DNA of 64,000 bases from an uncultured Paracoccaceae bacterium (lineage in GTDB: Bacteria > Pseudomonadota > Alphaproteobacteria > Rhodobacterales > Rhodobacteraceae), in assembly GCA_947499635.1 (NCBI GenBank), contig CANMPD010000007.1, forward strand, positions 62,001 through 126,000. The letters run 5' to 3'. This document shows positions 9,776-18,949 of this stretch, piece by piece; within the stretch, counting starts at the first letter, position 1; every line of letters begins with the position of its first letter. The notes under the pieces were generated by a model. It saw only the letters and a list, made by a program, of their open reading frames with translations. It did no database searches and had not been told where the DNA came from. Position numbers and translations under genes: made by a program.

Positions 9776-11070
9776 ATACCGTACTTTTGCAGAATGCGAC
9801 TATCGCACAATTCAGCCGCCGAACATATACGAGCATTGCCATACCGTTGGCTATTCTAGCTTATTTTGCCTATATCTTTGTTGCCTTTGATGTGGCGGGC
9901 CTGAGCGAACGGGTCAATTTAAATAACGCGGGTACATTGGTATCAGACAGTTACAGTTATAAGACCCATGTTACGCAAGACAACCGTGATGGATCAATTG
10001 CCATCTCAATCGAAGGGGAACGTAAAGGCCAATACGCTCAAGGTAGCGCGCCTGATTGGGTTCGTCTGGGGGACCGTACAGTGGTTGATCTGGGCGAAGG
10101 CCACATCATTACTCTGGGCGAGCAAGTCAGCTACGATATTCCCGGTTATGGAGTGATTACTGCGCGGCCTGACGGCACGGGTGTTAATGCTGTGTTTCCT
10201 GACGGAGATGTGCCCGCGTTCATCAACGCATCTAAAAACCGGGTTATGATCGCGACGGACGCGGGGCGGTTCACCATCACCCGCGCACGCGCCGAAGTCT
10301 TTAAATACAGCTATGGGTGGGAGTTGTTCTTTTTTACGCTCGACAGCCCATATCACGGGATGGGGCCAACTCAGTTACTTGGTAAGGCATTTAGCGGAGA
10401 AGTTTCTGCCATTTGGCAAGATTTCTGGACCAATAAGATGTGGCGGCATGGTGATGTGTTTTGGGCATTGTTTGAGACGCTGTTAATGGCATTTTTGGGC
10501 ACGTTTGGCGCAGCTATGGTCGCGCTGCCGCTGGCCTTTCTCGCGGCGCGTAATTTCTCGCCTTTGGGGGCTTTGCGTTTTGCCGCGCGGCGGGTTTTCG
10601 ACTTTTTGCGCGGTGTTGACGGATTGATTTGGACAATTGTGCTCAGCCGGGCCTTTGGTCCGGGACCACTTACAGGTGCGCTTGCCATTTTGTTAACAGA
10701 TACAGGGACTTTTGGGAAAATGTTCTCCGAGGCGCTGGAAAATGTCGATGACAAACAGATCGAGGGCATTGCATCCACAGGCGCGAATCCTGCGCAACGA
10801 TATCGCTTTGGGGTCTTCCCGCAGGTGATGCCAGTTTTGCTTAGCCAAATCCTATACTATCTGGAATCAAACACCCGTTCAGCGACAATCATCGGGGCGA
10901 TCACCGGTGGTGGAATTGGCCTGCTTTTGACCCAAGCGATTGCGACCCAAAAGGACTGGGAAGAAGTAACTTATTACATCGTCTTGATTATCGTCTTGGT
11001 TATGGCGATGGATACTTTGTCTGGCTGGTTGCGACGTAAATTGATCACAGGTGACGAAGGTGGACACTGA
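9772..11070 (+). CDS. phnE: Phosphonate ABC transporter permease 2, long form
   Basis: Second PhnE permease, 432 residues, well above the 260-290 of simple PhnE proteins. After the first membrane segment (residues about 20-40) comes a non-membrane region of about 150 residues, which is followed by the normal permease core with FDFLRGVDGLIWTIVLSRAF and EGIASTGANPAQRYRFGVFP. The extra region probably faces the periplasm. Long second PhnE copies of this type are known in alphaproteobacteria. It overlaps both its neighbours. Confidence 0.88.
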   Translation: MNTVLLQNATIAQFSRRTYTSIAIPLAILAYFAYIFVAFDVAGLSERVNLNNAGTLVSDSYSYKTHVTQDNRDGSIAISIEGERKGQYAQGSAPDWVRLGDRTVVDLGEGHIITLGEQVSYDIPGYGVITARPDGTGVNAVFPDGDVPAFINASKNRVMIATDAGRFTITRARAEVFKYSYGWELFFFTLDSPYHGMGPTQLLGKAFSGEVSAIWQDFWTNKMWRHGDVFWALFETLLMAFLGTFGAAMVALPLAFLAARNFSPLGALRFAARRVFDFLRGVDGLIWTIVLSRAFGPGPLTGALAILLTDTGTFGKMFSEALENVDDKQIEGIASTGANPAQRYRFGVFPQVMPVLLSQILYYLESNTRSATIIGAITGGGIGLLLTQAIATQKDWEEVTYYIVLIIVLVMAMDTLSGWLRRKLITGDEGGH

Positions 11071-11714
11071 TGGCGCGACTGGCAGCTGACACACCTTTTA
11101 TACACCCTGATTGCGAGGTGAATGACGCAACCTTTGGCGCATTTGTCGAAATCGGACGTGGCACGCGATTGGCGCATTGTCATTTCGACGACTACGCTTA
11201 TTGCGACCGATCTTGCGACATTGCTAATGCGTCCGTAGGTAAGTTTTCTAACATTGCTGCTTTCGTGCGGGTCGGGGCGACAGACCATCCAATGGACAAG
11301 GCCAGCTTGCACCATTTTCACTATCGATCAGGCGACTACTTTGACGATGCTGATCACGATGATGCCTGGTTCGCCTATAGGCGAACACGGCGGGCGATCA
11401 TTGGGCACGACACATGGCTGGGACATGGTGCGCAGGTCAGGCCAGAGGTCACGATTGGCCATGGTGCTGTCGTTGCCGGTGGTGCAATTGTGACCAAAGA
11501 TGTTCCACCCTATATGATCGTAGCAGGTATTCCTGCGGTGCCGTTGCGGGCGCGCTTTTCCGCTCCTGTCGCAGATCGGCTCATGGCGTTAGCTTGGTGG
11601 GACTGGCCTCATGCTGCACTGCGAACAGCGCTTGAGGATTTCCGTGCCCTCAGCGCTGAGGCATTTCTGGAGCGCTATGAAGGGGTCACTCAGGATCGGA
11701 AAACGTCAGTGTGA
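11070..11714 (+). CDS. Phosphonate-linked hexapeptide-repeat acyltransferase
   Basis: Left-handed beta-helix protein of 214 residues of the phosphonate-associated hexapeptide transferase type (phn_thr-fam). Repeats are seen at residues about 15-60 and 105-150 (IGHDTWLGHGAQVRPEVTIG, HGAVVAGGAIVTKDV), with the usual NHPMD-like loop (TDHPMD) and PYMIVAGIPA. The donor is likely an acyl-CoA, but the acceptor is unknown; acetylation of aminoalkylphosphonates is a plausible role. Its start overlaps the phnE2 stop by one base, and its 3' end overlaps convergent phnF by 29 bases. Confidence 0.82.
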   Translation: MARLAADTPFIHPDCEVNDATFGAFVEIGRGTRLAHCHFDDYAYCDRSCDIANASVGKFSNIAAFVRVGATDHPMDKASLHHFHYRSGDYFDDADHDDAWFAYRRTRRAIIGHDTWLGHGAQVRPEVTIGHGAVVAGGAIVTKDVPPYMIVAGIPAVPLRARFSAPVADRLMALAWWDWPHAALRTALEDFRALSAEAFLERYEGVTQDRKTSV

Positions 11715-12402
11715 CTTTGTCTGCTGCAAACCAGGTACGACCAACTTCAATGGGGTGGCCATTCGTATCTGTATTCACGCTGATTGTCCGCAAGATTGGC
11801 GCATGTTCGGCGATCCGCAGGTGAAGTGCTTGCGTCACAGTCGCGTGTTTTGCGTTCACCCGTGTCGAAGCCCGCGTATAATCAGCCACACCAGATTGGG
11901 CCAAAGCTGATGTGATAGAAGGATCATTAGTTAAATGCTCCAACATGTCTGGGAACCGTTCGGCAGGGAAGACACTACGAAACAGGGCGATGGGTGTGTT
12001 TTCCACTGATGACAAACCTTCGTAGACGTGAACGGATGTTCCGGTTGGAATGCACAATGCCTCGGCCTCAGATAGGTGTGCTGTGCGCGTTTCCAATAAT
12101 AAAACCTCTTTGGTGGGTATACGTCCCGCAGCAGCAAGGTTTTGATGGAAACGAACGCGGCGACCTATAGGGTAATCCGTCGGTTTCATGGTTACAAATA
12201 CGCCAGCCCCACGCCGGGCATGCACAATACCTTCATCCGCCAAAGCTTTCATTGCCTGCCGAACCGTATGACGATTGACTCCAAAGCGCATGGCAAGGAC
12301 GGCTTCTGTGGGGAGCTTATCACCTTGTTGGTAAATACCCTCGGCAATGTCGTTGCTCAAAGATGTGACGATGGCTTTCCAGATCGGCGTACGACGGGTC
12401 AT
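11686..12402 (-). CDS. phnF: Phosphonate utilisation repressor, GntR/HutC family
   Basis: Regulator of 238 residues. A GntR winged helix covers residues 1-75 (GDKLPTEAVLAMRFGVNRHT), and a UTRA ligand-binding domain with chorismate-lyase fold follows. Its position, reading backwards between the transport genes and divergent from phnG, identifies it as PhnF. It probably represses phnG onward from the repeated TGTCTAG elements in the 93-base gap. Its 3' end runs into the acyltransferase gene tail to tail. Confidence 0.9.
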   Translation of the reverse strand: MTRRTPIWKAIVTSLSNDIAEGIYQQGDKLPTEAVLAMRFGVNRHTVRQAMKALADEGIVHARRGAGVFVTMKPTDYPIGRRVRFHQNLAAAGRIPTKEVLLLETRTAHLSEAEALCIPTGTSVHVYEGLSSVENTPIALFRSVFPAERFPDMLEHLTNDPSITSALAQSGVADYTRASTRVNAKHATVTQALHLRIAEHAPILRTISVNTDTNGHPIEVGRTWFAADKVTLTFSDPE

Positions 12403-12458
12403 GTCATTAAAACTTCATGCTTTGGGGGATTGGCAGAATTTCGGCTATCGATTAATAT

Positions 12459-12495
12459 TTGTCTAGTTGTATAGTTATTTTCGAAAGCTGTCTAG
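12459..12495. promoter_or_regulatory. Repeated TGTCTAG elements, likely PhnF operator
   Basis: Three related octamers lie between phnF and phnG: TTGTCTAG (12459-12466), TTGTATAG (12467-12474) and CTGTCTAG (12488-12495, touching the phnG start). They share the TGTMTAG core. Known PhnF sites in mycobacteria contain a TATAGACCA-type half site, which is similar when read on the other strand. Assignment to PhnF is inferred from position. Confidence 0.5.
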
Positions 12496-12951
12496 ATGAA
12501 TATGATGAGCGACCCGAACGCTGAGCGTAAAGGCTGGTTGAGCCTTCTGGCAAAATCCCCTGCCGCTGATGTCGCACGATATTGGGAGGCACTGGATCTG
12601 GCACCTGATCACACTGTTTTGCGCAGCCCAGAGATTGGTGGTGTAATGGTGCGAGGGCGTGCTGGTGCTGTCGGGGCGGCGTTTAATCTGGGTGAGATGA
12701 CGGTCACTCGGGCCTCGGTTAAATTGTCTGACGGGACTGTCGGGCACGGTTATGTGCAGGGTCGGAGCAAAGACCATGCGTTACAGGCGGCATTGGTGGA
12801 TGCGCTGATGCAGACAGATGCGGCCGACACGGTTGATCGGTGTCTTTTAGCCCCATTGCGCAAAACCATCACGGATCAAAAGACGACACGCGCTGCCAAG
12901 GCTGCAGCAACCAAGGTCGATTTCTTTACAATGGTGCGGGGGGAAGACTGA
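12496..12951 (+). CDS. phnG: C-P lyase complex subunit PhnG
   Basis: Component of the PhnGHIJ core complex, which moves methylphosphonate-type substrates onto the ribose of ATP. The 151 residues include WLSLLAKSPAADVARYW at the N-terminus and GYVQGRSKDHALQAALVDAL, typical of PhnG. Three in-frame ATGs occur at 12496, 12502 and 12505, and the correct one is not certain. The stop overlaps the phnH start (TGATG), as expected for a co-assembled complex. Confidence 0.92.
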   Translation: MNMMSDPNAERKGWLSLLAKSPAADVARYWEALDLAPDHTVLRSPEIGGVMVRGRAGAVGAAFNLGEMTVTRASVKLSDGTVGHGYVQGRSKDHALQAALVDALMQTDAADTVDRCLLAPLRKTITDQKTTRAAKAAATKVDFFTMVRGED

Positions 12952-13511
12952 TGCAATCCCATGTTTTTGAAGGTGGTTTTTCTGATTTGCCGGTTGAGGC
13001 CTCTCATGCTTTTCGCGCAGTGATGACTACGATGGCACGACCAGGTGAAATCGCGAGTGTGTCTGGAGCACGGCCTCCTGCGCCGATGAGCGTGGCAGCG
13101 GGTGTTGTTCTCCTCACATTATGCGATTCCGAAACACCGATCTATCTGGCACCCAGCCATGATATGCCGCAGGTGCGCGATTGGATCACGTTTCACACAG
13201 GTGCGCCCTTTACTTCAGCGCAAAGGGCTGCGTTTGCGCTGGGCGTGTGGAACGATCTGCCTATTTCAGATTTTCCAGTCGGCACGGCTGAGTACCCCGA
13301 CAGGTCCACCACAGTAATTGTCGAGCGCCAAACATTGTCCAATACTGGCGCGGTATTGAACGGGCCGGGGATCAAGGATCATGCCCAACTGTCCTTGCCA
13401 GAAACAGAAACTTTCCAAACCAACACAGAGCTCTTCCCATTGGGATTAGATTTTATTTTCACGTGCAACGACCGCCTTGCGGCATTGCCGCGCACGACGA
13501 GGGTTCGCTAA
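12951..13511 (+). CDS. phnH: C-P lyase complex subunit PhnH
   Basis: Core-complex subunit of 186 residues. It begins MQSHVFEGGFSDLPVEASHA, and FRAVMTTMARPGEI is characteristic of PhnH. The N-terminal boundary is set by the phnG stop overlap at 12949-12953; a longer open frame starts at 12840 inside phnG but is only an in-frame extension. It overlaps phnI by TAATG. Confidence 0.93.
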   Translation: MQSHVFEGGFSDLPVEASHAFRAVMTTMARPGEIASVSGARPPAPMSVAAGVVLLTLCDSETPIYLAPSHDMPQVRDWITFHTGAPFTSAQRAAFALGVWNDLPISDFPVGTAEYPDRSTTVIVERQTLSNTGAVLNGPGIKDHAQLSLPETETFQTNTELFPLGLDFIFTCNDRLAALPRTTRVR

Positions 13512-14599
13512 TGTATGTTGCAGTCAAAGGGGGTGAGCGTGCTATTGATAATGCCCATGCTTGGTTGGCCGAGGAACGCCGCGGCGATGTGGCCGTTCCT
13601 GAACTGAGTGTCGCGCAAATCCGCGAACAATTGGCCCTTGCAGTGAATCGCGTCATGGCCGAAGGCTCGCTTTATGATCCTGACCTTGCCGCTTTGGCGA
13701 TCAAACAGGCGCGTGGTGATCTGATTGAGGCGATCTTTTTGATCCGCGCCTATCGCACAACTCTTCCACGGTTTGGGGGCTCCAACCCAATTGAAACCGA
13801 AGATATGACCTGCGATAGGCGGGTTTCTGCAACCTTTAAGGATGCACCTGGTGGGCAAATTCTAGGGCCAACGTTTGACTACACCCATCGGCTGATTGAC
13901 TTTAAGCTGGCGGCTGATGGGGATGTCGGTACGGCTCCTGCCTCTACACCATCACCAATCGCGACGCCGCATATTATGTCTTTTCTCGATCGTGAGGATT
14001 TGATCCAGAAGGAACCGGCAGGTGCCGACATACCAGATGACCTGACCCGCACTCCGTTGGAACTCCCCGCCAATCGTGCGCTGCGTTTGCAATCTCTCGC
14101 GCGTGGCGACGAAGGTTTCCTCCTTGGTTTGGCTTATTCCACACAGCGTGGGTATGCGCGCAACCACGCCTTTGTGGCTGAACTACGGATTGGCGCAGTG
14201 GCGGTTGAAATGGACATTCCGGAGCTTGGGTTTGCCATCGAGGTTGGTGAGATAACAGTGACGGAGTGCGAGACCGTCAATCAGTTTCAAGGCTCAAAAT
14301 CACAACCGCCGCAATTTACGCGTGGCTATGGCTTGGTGTTCGGAATGACTGAGCGCAAAGCAATCTCGATGGCTTTGGTGGATCGCGCCTTGCGCTGGAA
14401 AGAACTTGGCGAGGATAATGTTGGCGCGCCTGCGCAGGATGAAGAATTCGTTTTGTATCATAGTGATAACATTCAGGCGACCGGGTTCTTGGAACATATC
14501 AAGTTACCACATTACGTCGATTTTCAATCTGAACTGGAACTGATCCGTAAGCTGCGCAGTGAAGCGCAGGAAAACATCAACCGGGAGGTTTCGGAATGA
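13511..14599 (+). CDS. phnI: C-P lyase complex subunit PhnI
   Basis: Nucleosidase-like subunit of the C-P lyase core (362 residues), which with PhnG, PhnH and PhnL makes the alpha-D-ribose 1-methylphosphonate triphosphate intermediate. Diagnostic segments are MYVAVKGGERAIDNAHAWLA at the N-terminus and NQFQGSKSQPPQFTRGYGL. The start overlaps the phnH stop; a frame open to 13463 is an extension within phnH. The end overlaps phnJ by four bases (ATGA). Confidence 0.95.
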   Translation: MYVAVKGGERAIDNAHAWLAEERRGDVAVPELSVAQIREQLALAVNRVMAEGSLYDPDLAALAIKQARGDLIEAIFLIRAYRTTLPRFGGSNPIETEDMTCDRRVSATFKDAPGGQILGPTFDYTHRLIDFKLAADGDVGTAPASTPSPIATPHIMSFLDREDLIQKEPAGADIPDDLTRTPLELPANRALRLQSLARGDEGFLLGLAYSTQRGYARNHAFVAELRIGAVAVEMDIPELGFAIEVGEITVTECETVNQFQGSKSQPPQFTRGYGLVFGMTERKAISMALVDRALRWKELGEDNVGAPAQDEEFVLYHSDNIQATGFLEHIKLPHYVDFQSELELIRKLRSEAQENINREVSE

Positions 14600-15465
14600 G
14601 CGATTACAACTTTGCCTATCTGGATGAGCAAACCAAACGCATGATCCGCCGCGCAATCCTGAAAGGACTTGCTATCCCCGGTTATCAGGTCCCATTTGCG
14701 AGCCGCGAAATGCCTATGCCTTACGGTTGGGGCACAGGTGGTGTGCAGGTTTCAGCTGCTGTGTTGACGCCAGATGATACTTTTAAGGTGATCGACCAAG
14801 GGGCCGATGATACAACCAACGCGGTGTCGATCCGACGGTTTTTTCAAAAGACCGCAGGCGTTGCGATTACTGAGGCCACATCAAAAGCAAGTGTTATACA
14901 GACACGCCACCGGATCCCCGAAGAAAACCTGCGCGCCGACCAGATTTTGGTCTATCAGGTGCCGATCCCCGAACCGCTTCGCTTTCTTGAACCATCAGAG
15001 GTGGAAACCCGCAAGATGCATGCGCTCGAGGAATATGGGCTTATGCACGTTAAACTGTACGAGGACATCAGCCAACATGGCGATATCGCCACCGCCTATG
15101 CCTATCCGGTCAAGGTCGAAGGGCGCTATGTGATGGACCCTTCACCAATCCCAAAGTTTGACAATCCAAAGCTGGAAATGGCAGGTATTCAACTCTTTGG
15201 CGCTGGGCGCGAACAGCGCATCTACGCGATCCCGCCGTATACGCAGGTCGTTAGTCTTGATTTTGATGACTACCCGTTTCAACCGACCAAGGCCGATCAC
15301 GCTTGCGATTTATGTGCGGCTGAGGACAGTTATTTGGATGAATTGATCGTGGATGACGAAGGTGGGCGCATGTTTATGTGCTCGGATACGGATTATTGCG
15401 CGAACCGTCGTAAGCAGGGCCATGTGGGTGCCCAAGGTGTGCCCTATGCGGAGGACCAAGCATGA
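14596..15465 (+). CDS. phnJ: Alpha-D-ribose 1-methylphosphonate 5-phosphate C-P lyase
   Basis: Radical SAM-type enzyme that cleaves the carbon-phosphorus bond. The 289 residues have every key feature of E. coli PhnJ: a glycine in IPGYQVPF (Gly29, equivalent to the glycyl-radical Gly32), REMPMPYGWGTGG, and cysteines at 237, 240, 262 and 268 with the same spacing as E. coli 241/244/266/272, in CDLC and CSDTDYC. No residue loss is seen, so the enzyme should be active. Confidence 0.97.
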   Translation: MSDYNFAYLDEQTKRMIRRAILKGLAIPGYQVPFASREMPMPYGWGTGGVQVSAAVLTPDDTFKVIDQGADDTTNAVSIRRFFQKTAGVAITEATSKASVIQTRHRIPEENLRADQILVYQVPIPEPLRFLEPSEVETRKMHALEEYGLMHVKLYEDISQHGDIATAYAYPVKVEGRYVMDPSPIPKFDNPKLEMAGIQLFGAGREQRIYAIPPYTQVVSLDFDDYPFQPTKADHACDLCAAEDSYLDELIVDDEGGRMFMCSDTDYCANRRKQGHVGAQGVPYAEDQA

Positions 15466-16232
15466 CACCGCTGTTGCAAGTTGAAAATATCGCGAAATTC
15501 TACGGCGCGCGGATCGGTTGTACGGATGTGTCCTTTGATCTCTATCCTGGCGAGGTTATGGGGATCGTAGGTGAATCCGGGTCAGGTAAGTCTACCTTGT
15601 TGAACTGTCTCGCAGGGCATTTGACACCGGATCGCGGTGCGGTGCGCTTTGACACGCGTGCGGATGGATTGCGTGATACGGTTACCATGTCAGAGCCCGA
15701 GCGTCGAATGCTGAGCCGCACGGATTGGGCCTTTGTACATCAACACGCCCGTGACGGGTTGCGCATGAATGTGAGTGCAGGCGGCAACGTGGGCGAGCGG
15801 CTGATGGCCGTAAACGCTCGCCATTATGGGCAAATTCGTGACAAGGCCATTGATTGGTTAGGGCGAGTGGAGATTGGTGAAGACCGAATTGACGACCGCC
15901 CGACGGCGTTCTCGGGCGGCATGCAGCAACGATTACAGATCGCCCGTAATCTGGTGACAGGGCCGCGTTTGGTTTTCATGGATGAACCTACGGGGGGACT
16001 AGATGTTTCGGTGCAGGCACGGTTGCTTGATCTGTTGCGTGGGCTTGTACGCGAAATGAACTTGAGTGCGATTATCGTTACGCATGATCTCGCCGTTGTG
16101 CGTCTTTTGGCGGACCGGTTGATGGTGATGAAGGACGGTCACGTGATTGAAACAGGACTAACGGATCAGGTTCTGGACGATCCACAGCATGCGTACACGC
16201 AGCTTCTTGTTTCCTCTGTCTTGCAGGTATGA
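15462..16232 (+). CDS. phnK: C-P lyase ABC-type ATPase PhnK
   Basis: ABC ATPase of 256 residues that docks onto the PhnGHIJ core. Walker [10 protein letters not shown], signature [15 protein letters not shown], Walker [13 protein letters not shown] and the switch His in VTHDL are intact. It resembles oligopeptide importer ATPases, but context and the [11 protein letters not shown] segment fix it as PhnK. Overlaps phnJ by four bases; four bases separate it from phnL. Confidence 0.94.
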   Translation: MTPLLQVENIAKFYGARIGCTDVSFDLYPGEVMGIVGESGSGKSTLLNCLAGHLTPDRGAVRFDTRADGLRDTVTMSEPERRMLSRTDWAFVHQHARDGLRMNVSAGGNVGERLMAVNARHYGQIRDKAIDWLGRVEIGEDRIDDRPTAFSGGMQQRLQIARNLVTGPRLVFMDEPTGGLDVSVQARLLDLLRGLVREMNLSAIIVTHDLAVVRLLADRLMVMKDGHVIETGLTDQVLDDPQHAYTQLLVSSVLQV

Positions 16233-16236
16233 TCCA

Positions 16237-16920
16237 ATGATCTCAGTTGAAAATGTCTCAAAATCCTTTGTGTTGTACAATCAAGGTTTAGCTGAAATTC
16301 CGGTGATGCAGGGGGCGTCGCTCAAGGTTGCAGCGGGCGAATGCGTGGCGTTAGTCGGAGCGTCTGGTGCGGGTAAGTCAACACTCATGCGTATGATTTA
16401 CGGCAATTACCTTACCGCCTCTGGACGGATCATGGTTGGCGATGTTGATGTCGTCGCCGCCGCGCCGCGCAGTATACTTCGTTTGCGCCGTGAAACATTG
16501 GGCTATGTCAGCCAGTTCTTGCGGGTTGTGCCACGTGTGTCGACACTGGATGTGGTGGCAGAGCCATTGCTGGCAACTGGTACTCAAAAGGATGAAGCAT
16601 TGAAACAAGCCAAAGTGTTGCTCACCCGTTTGAATATCCCAGAACGCCTTTGGCACCTAAGCCCCACCACGTTTTCAGGCGGGGAACAGCAGCGGGTGAA
16701 TATTGCGCGCGGTTTTGCCTTTCCTTACCCTGCGTTGTTGCTAGACGAACCAACGGCGAGTCTCGATCCGACCAATCGTGCTACGGTACTGTCTATGATC
16801 GGCGAAGCCAAAGCGCGTGGTACGGCAATCATCGGAATATTTCACGACCATGCTGCTCGTGATGAAATCTGTGACCGTCAATTTGATGTGACACAGTTTA
16901 CGCCGGGGTTGGCATCATGA
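16237..16920 (+). CDS. phnL: C-P lyase ABC-type ATPase PhnL
   Basis: Second C-P lyase ATPase, 227 residues. Walker [10 protein letters not shown], signature [15 protein letters not shown], Walker [13 protein letters not shown] and FHDHAARD (PhnL uses H-D-H here rather than the T-H-D of PhnK) are present. The start is the ATG at 16237, four bases after the phnK stop; the frame is open further upstream within phnK. Overlaps phnN by ATGA. Confidence 0.94.
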   Translation: MISVENVSKSFVLYNQGLAEIPVMQGASLKVAAGECVALVGASGAGKSTLMRMIYGNYLTASGRIMVGDVDVVAAAPRSILRLRRETLGYVSQFLRVVPRVSTLDVVAEPLLATGTQKDEALKQAKVLLTRLNIPERLWHLSPTTFSGGEQQRVNIARGFAFPYPALLLDEPTASLDPTNRATVLSMIGEAKARGTAIIGIFHDHAARDEICDRQFDVTQFTPGLAS

Positions 16921-17465
16921 TGGGGCGCTTTATTGCAGTTGTTGGACCGTCAGGTGTGGGCAAAGACAGCGTTATGCAGGCGATGGCAGCCCGTGATAAA
17001 CGTCTTATCCTCGCCCGCCGGGTCATCACACGACCCAGTGATGCGGTTGGCGAAGATTTTGATGGTATAACACTCGCAGAATTTAGATCACTTGAAACCA
17101 CAGGGGCTTTTGCACTGAATTGGGAAGCACATGGTTTGCATTACGCAATTCCCACAACGGTTAAAGCGCATCTGGAAGAGGGTCGCGATGTGTTGGCAAA
17201 CCTGTCACGGGCTGTCTTGATTTCTGCCAAGGCTAGCTTTGCGCGATTTGATGTCATCAATCTCACGGCTGACCATGACGTCCTTGCGACACGGTTGGCT
17301 GCGCGTGGTCGCGAGAGCTCAATGCAGATTGCAAAACGACTTGAGCGTGCGACGGCGCGTTTGCCTGTCGGCATTGAGGCGAGAAATTTTGACAATAGTG
17401 GGCCGCTTGAGCAGACCGTTCAGGCCGTACTTGGTCAACTATACCCTATCAAGGCGCAAGGATGA
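16917..17465 (+). CDS. phnN: Ribose 1,5-bisphosphate phosphokinase
   Basis: Guanylate-kinase-like P-loop enzyme, 182 residues, converting ribose 1,5-bisphosphate to PRPP, the last step of C-P lyase ribose recycling. P-loop GPSGVGKDS at residues 10-18, RRVITRPSD and the [14 protein letters not shown] segment mark PhnN. It is followed by about 100 bases before phnM rather than the overlaps seen elsewhere. Confidence 0.93.
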   Translation: MMGRFIAVVGPSGVGKDSVMQAMAARDKRLILARRVITRPSDAVGEDFDGITLAEFRSLETTGAFALNWEAHGLHYAIPTTVKAHLEEGRDVLANLSRAVLISAKASFARFDVINLTADHDVLATRLAARGRESSMQIAKRLERATARLPVGIEARNFDNSGPLEQTVQAVLGQLYPIKAQG

Positions 17466-17564
17466 ATGTAGTGAGACACTCCTTTCGACGTGCCACGAAA
17501 CCCGTATTTTTGGAGCGCTTGCTTGATCACAGCACAGCCTCCGCCAAACCAGAGTGACACTCAC

Positions 17565-18710
17565 ATGACAGAACAGACAATTTTCGCCAATGCACGTTTG
17601 ATTTTGAAGGACGAAGTAGTCGCAGGGTCGCTGGTCATTGCAGACGGTTTTATTACAGATATCAACCAAGGGGTAAATGTTCCGAAAGGGGCGGTTGACC
17701 TGCAAGGTGATTACCTTTCGCCGGGGTTGATGGAATTGCACACTGATAACGTTGAGCGACATCTGGAGCCGCGCCCCAAAGTTAACTGGCCATTTCGTGC
17801 CGCTATTCTAGCCCATGACCGTGAGTTGGCAGGCGCGGGGATTACGACGGTTTTTGATGCAATCCGAGTGGGATCAATCGTATCTGCTACAGGGGCAGGC
17901 TACCCCAAATATGCCCGCCAGATGACAGATGAAATTATGAAGGTGCGCGCTGCTGGACTGTTACGGATAAGTCATCACATCCACTTGCGCGCGGAAATTT
18001 GTTCGGAAACCTTGATTGATGAACTTGATGAGTTTTCGAGCGATGACCGCATTGGCATTGTGTCGATGATGGATCACACACCAGGGCAGCGTCAGTTTTG
18101 TGATTTGTCAAAGTTCGAAACTTATGTCCGCGGCAAACGGTCGTATACGGATGTGCAATGGGACGCATATCTTGAATTCTTATATGCGCTTCAGGCGCGG
18201 GTGGGTAAAAGTCATGAAACCGCAACCGTGGCTTCGGCCAAACGGCTTGGGGCGACCTTGGCAAGCCACGATGACACAACGGTTGACCAAGTGATGACAA
18301 GTCATGGCTACGGTGTCCGTGTTGCTGAATTTCCGACAACTGTTGCGGCAGCCGATGCTTGTCATGCCAACGGTATTGCCACGATTATGGGGGCGCCTAA
18401 TCTGATCCGTGGCGGGTCGCATTCGGGTAATGTGGCTGCGGCCGAACTTGCACAGATGGACCGATTGGATATTCTCTCGTCGGATTACGTACCTGCTGGT
18501 TTGCTCATGGCGGCAGTGCAGCTTGGGGATATCTGGGGAAATCTTGCCCGTGGTATGCGGACTGTAACAGACACACCAGCTCAGGCCGTAGGCCTTTTGG
18601 ATCGTGGCACATTATCGGTTGGTCAACGTGCAGATCTTATCCGGTTCGCGATCAAAGATCAGATACCTGTTCTTCACGAAACCTGGAGCGCAGGTCAGCG
18701 CGTGTCTTGA
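17565..18710 (+). CDS. phnM: Alpha-D-ribose 1-methylphosphonate 5-triphosphate diphosphatase
   Basis: Amidohydrolase-fold enzyme (381 residues) that removes diphosphate from the C-P lyase triphosphate intermediate. Metal ligands are expected in LSPGLMELHTDN and the later SHHIHLR, SMMDHTPGQRQF and SSDYVP segments, all typical of PhnM. I chose ATG 17565: homologues begin near MTEQTIFANARLIL, and the open frame from 17490 adds 25 unconserved residues. The ribosome site is weak. Confidence 0.92.
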   Translation: MTEQTIFANARLILKDEVVAGSLVIADGFITDINQGVNVPKGAVDLQGDYLSPGLMELHTDNVERHLEPRPKVNWPFRAAILAHDRELAGAGITTVFDAIRVGSIVSATGAGYPKYARQMTDEIMKVRAAGLLRISHHIHLRAEICSETLIDELDEFSSDDRIGIVSMMDHTPGQRQFCDLSKFETYVRGKRSYTDVQWDAYLEFLYALQARVGKSHETATVASAKRLGATLASHDDTTVDQVMTSHGYGVRVAEFPTTVAAADACHANGIATIMGAPNLIRGGSHSGNVAAAELAQMDRLDILSSDYVPAGLLMAAVQLGDIWGNLARGMRTVTDTPAQAVGLLDRGTLSVGQRADLIRFAIKDQIPVLHETWSAGQRVS

Positions 18711-18949
18711 TCACGGATACGCTTGCCGCGATAGCAGGTCATTGCACGCATGGTGAGGATCAAAGCAACTATGGAGAGGGATCAACCTCTTTGCTCACGT
18801 GCTTTGTCAACCTCACTTAAGGTCTGATACCGCTGGAAGCCGCACCACCAGAGCGTGGTGCAGCTAAAGTTTACAATCGCAAGAAGTACTGCAGAATAGG
18901 TTCCAGACCTGTTTATGTCATTGCCATCATAAATGAGGTGGCTGTGGCG

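Noticed and set aside
18711-18949. Terminator hairpin after phnM (GCACCA with TGGTGC near 18844-18863)
   Set aside because: The stem is only six pairs, there is no T-run and it lies about 135 bases from the stop, so it is not reported as a feature. The gap shows no gene.
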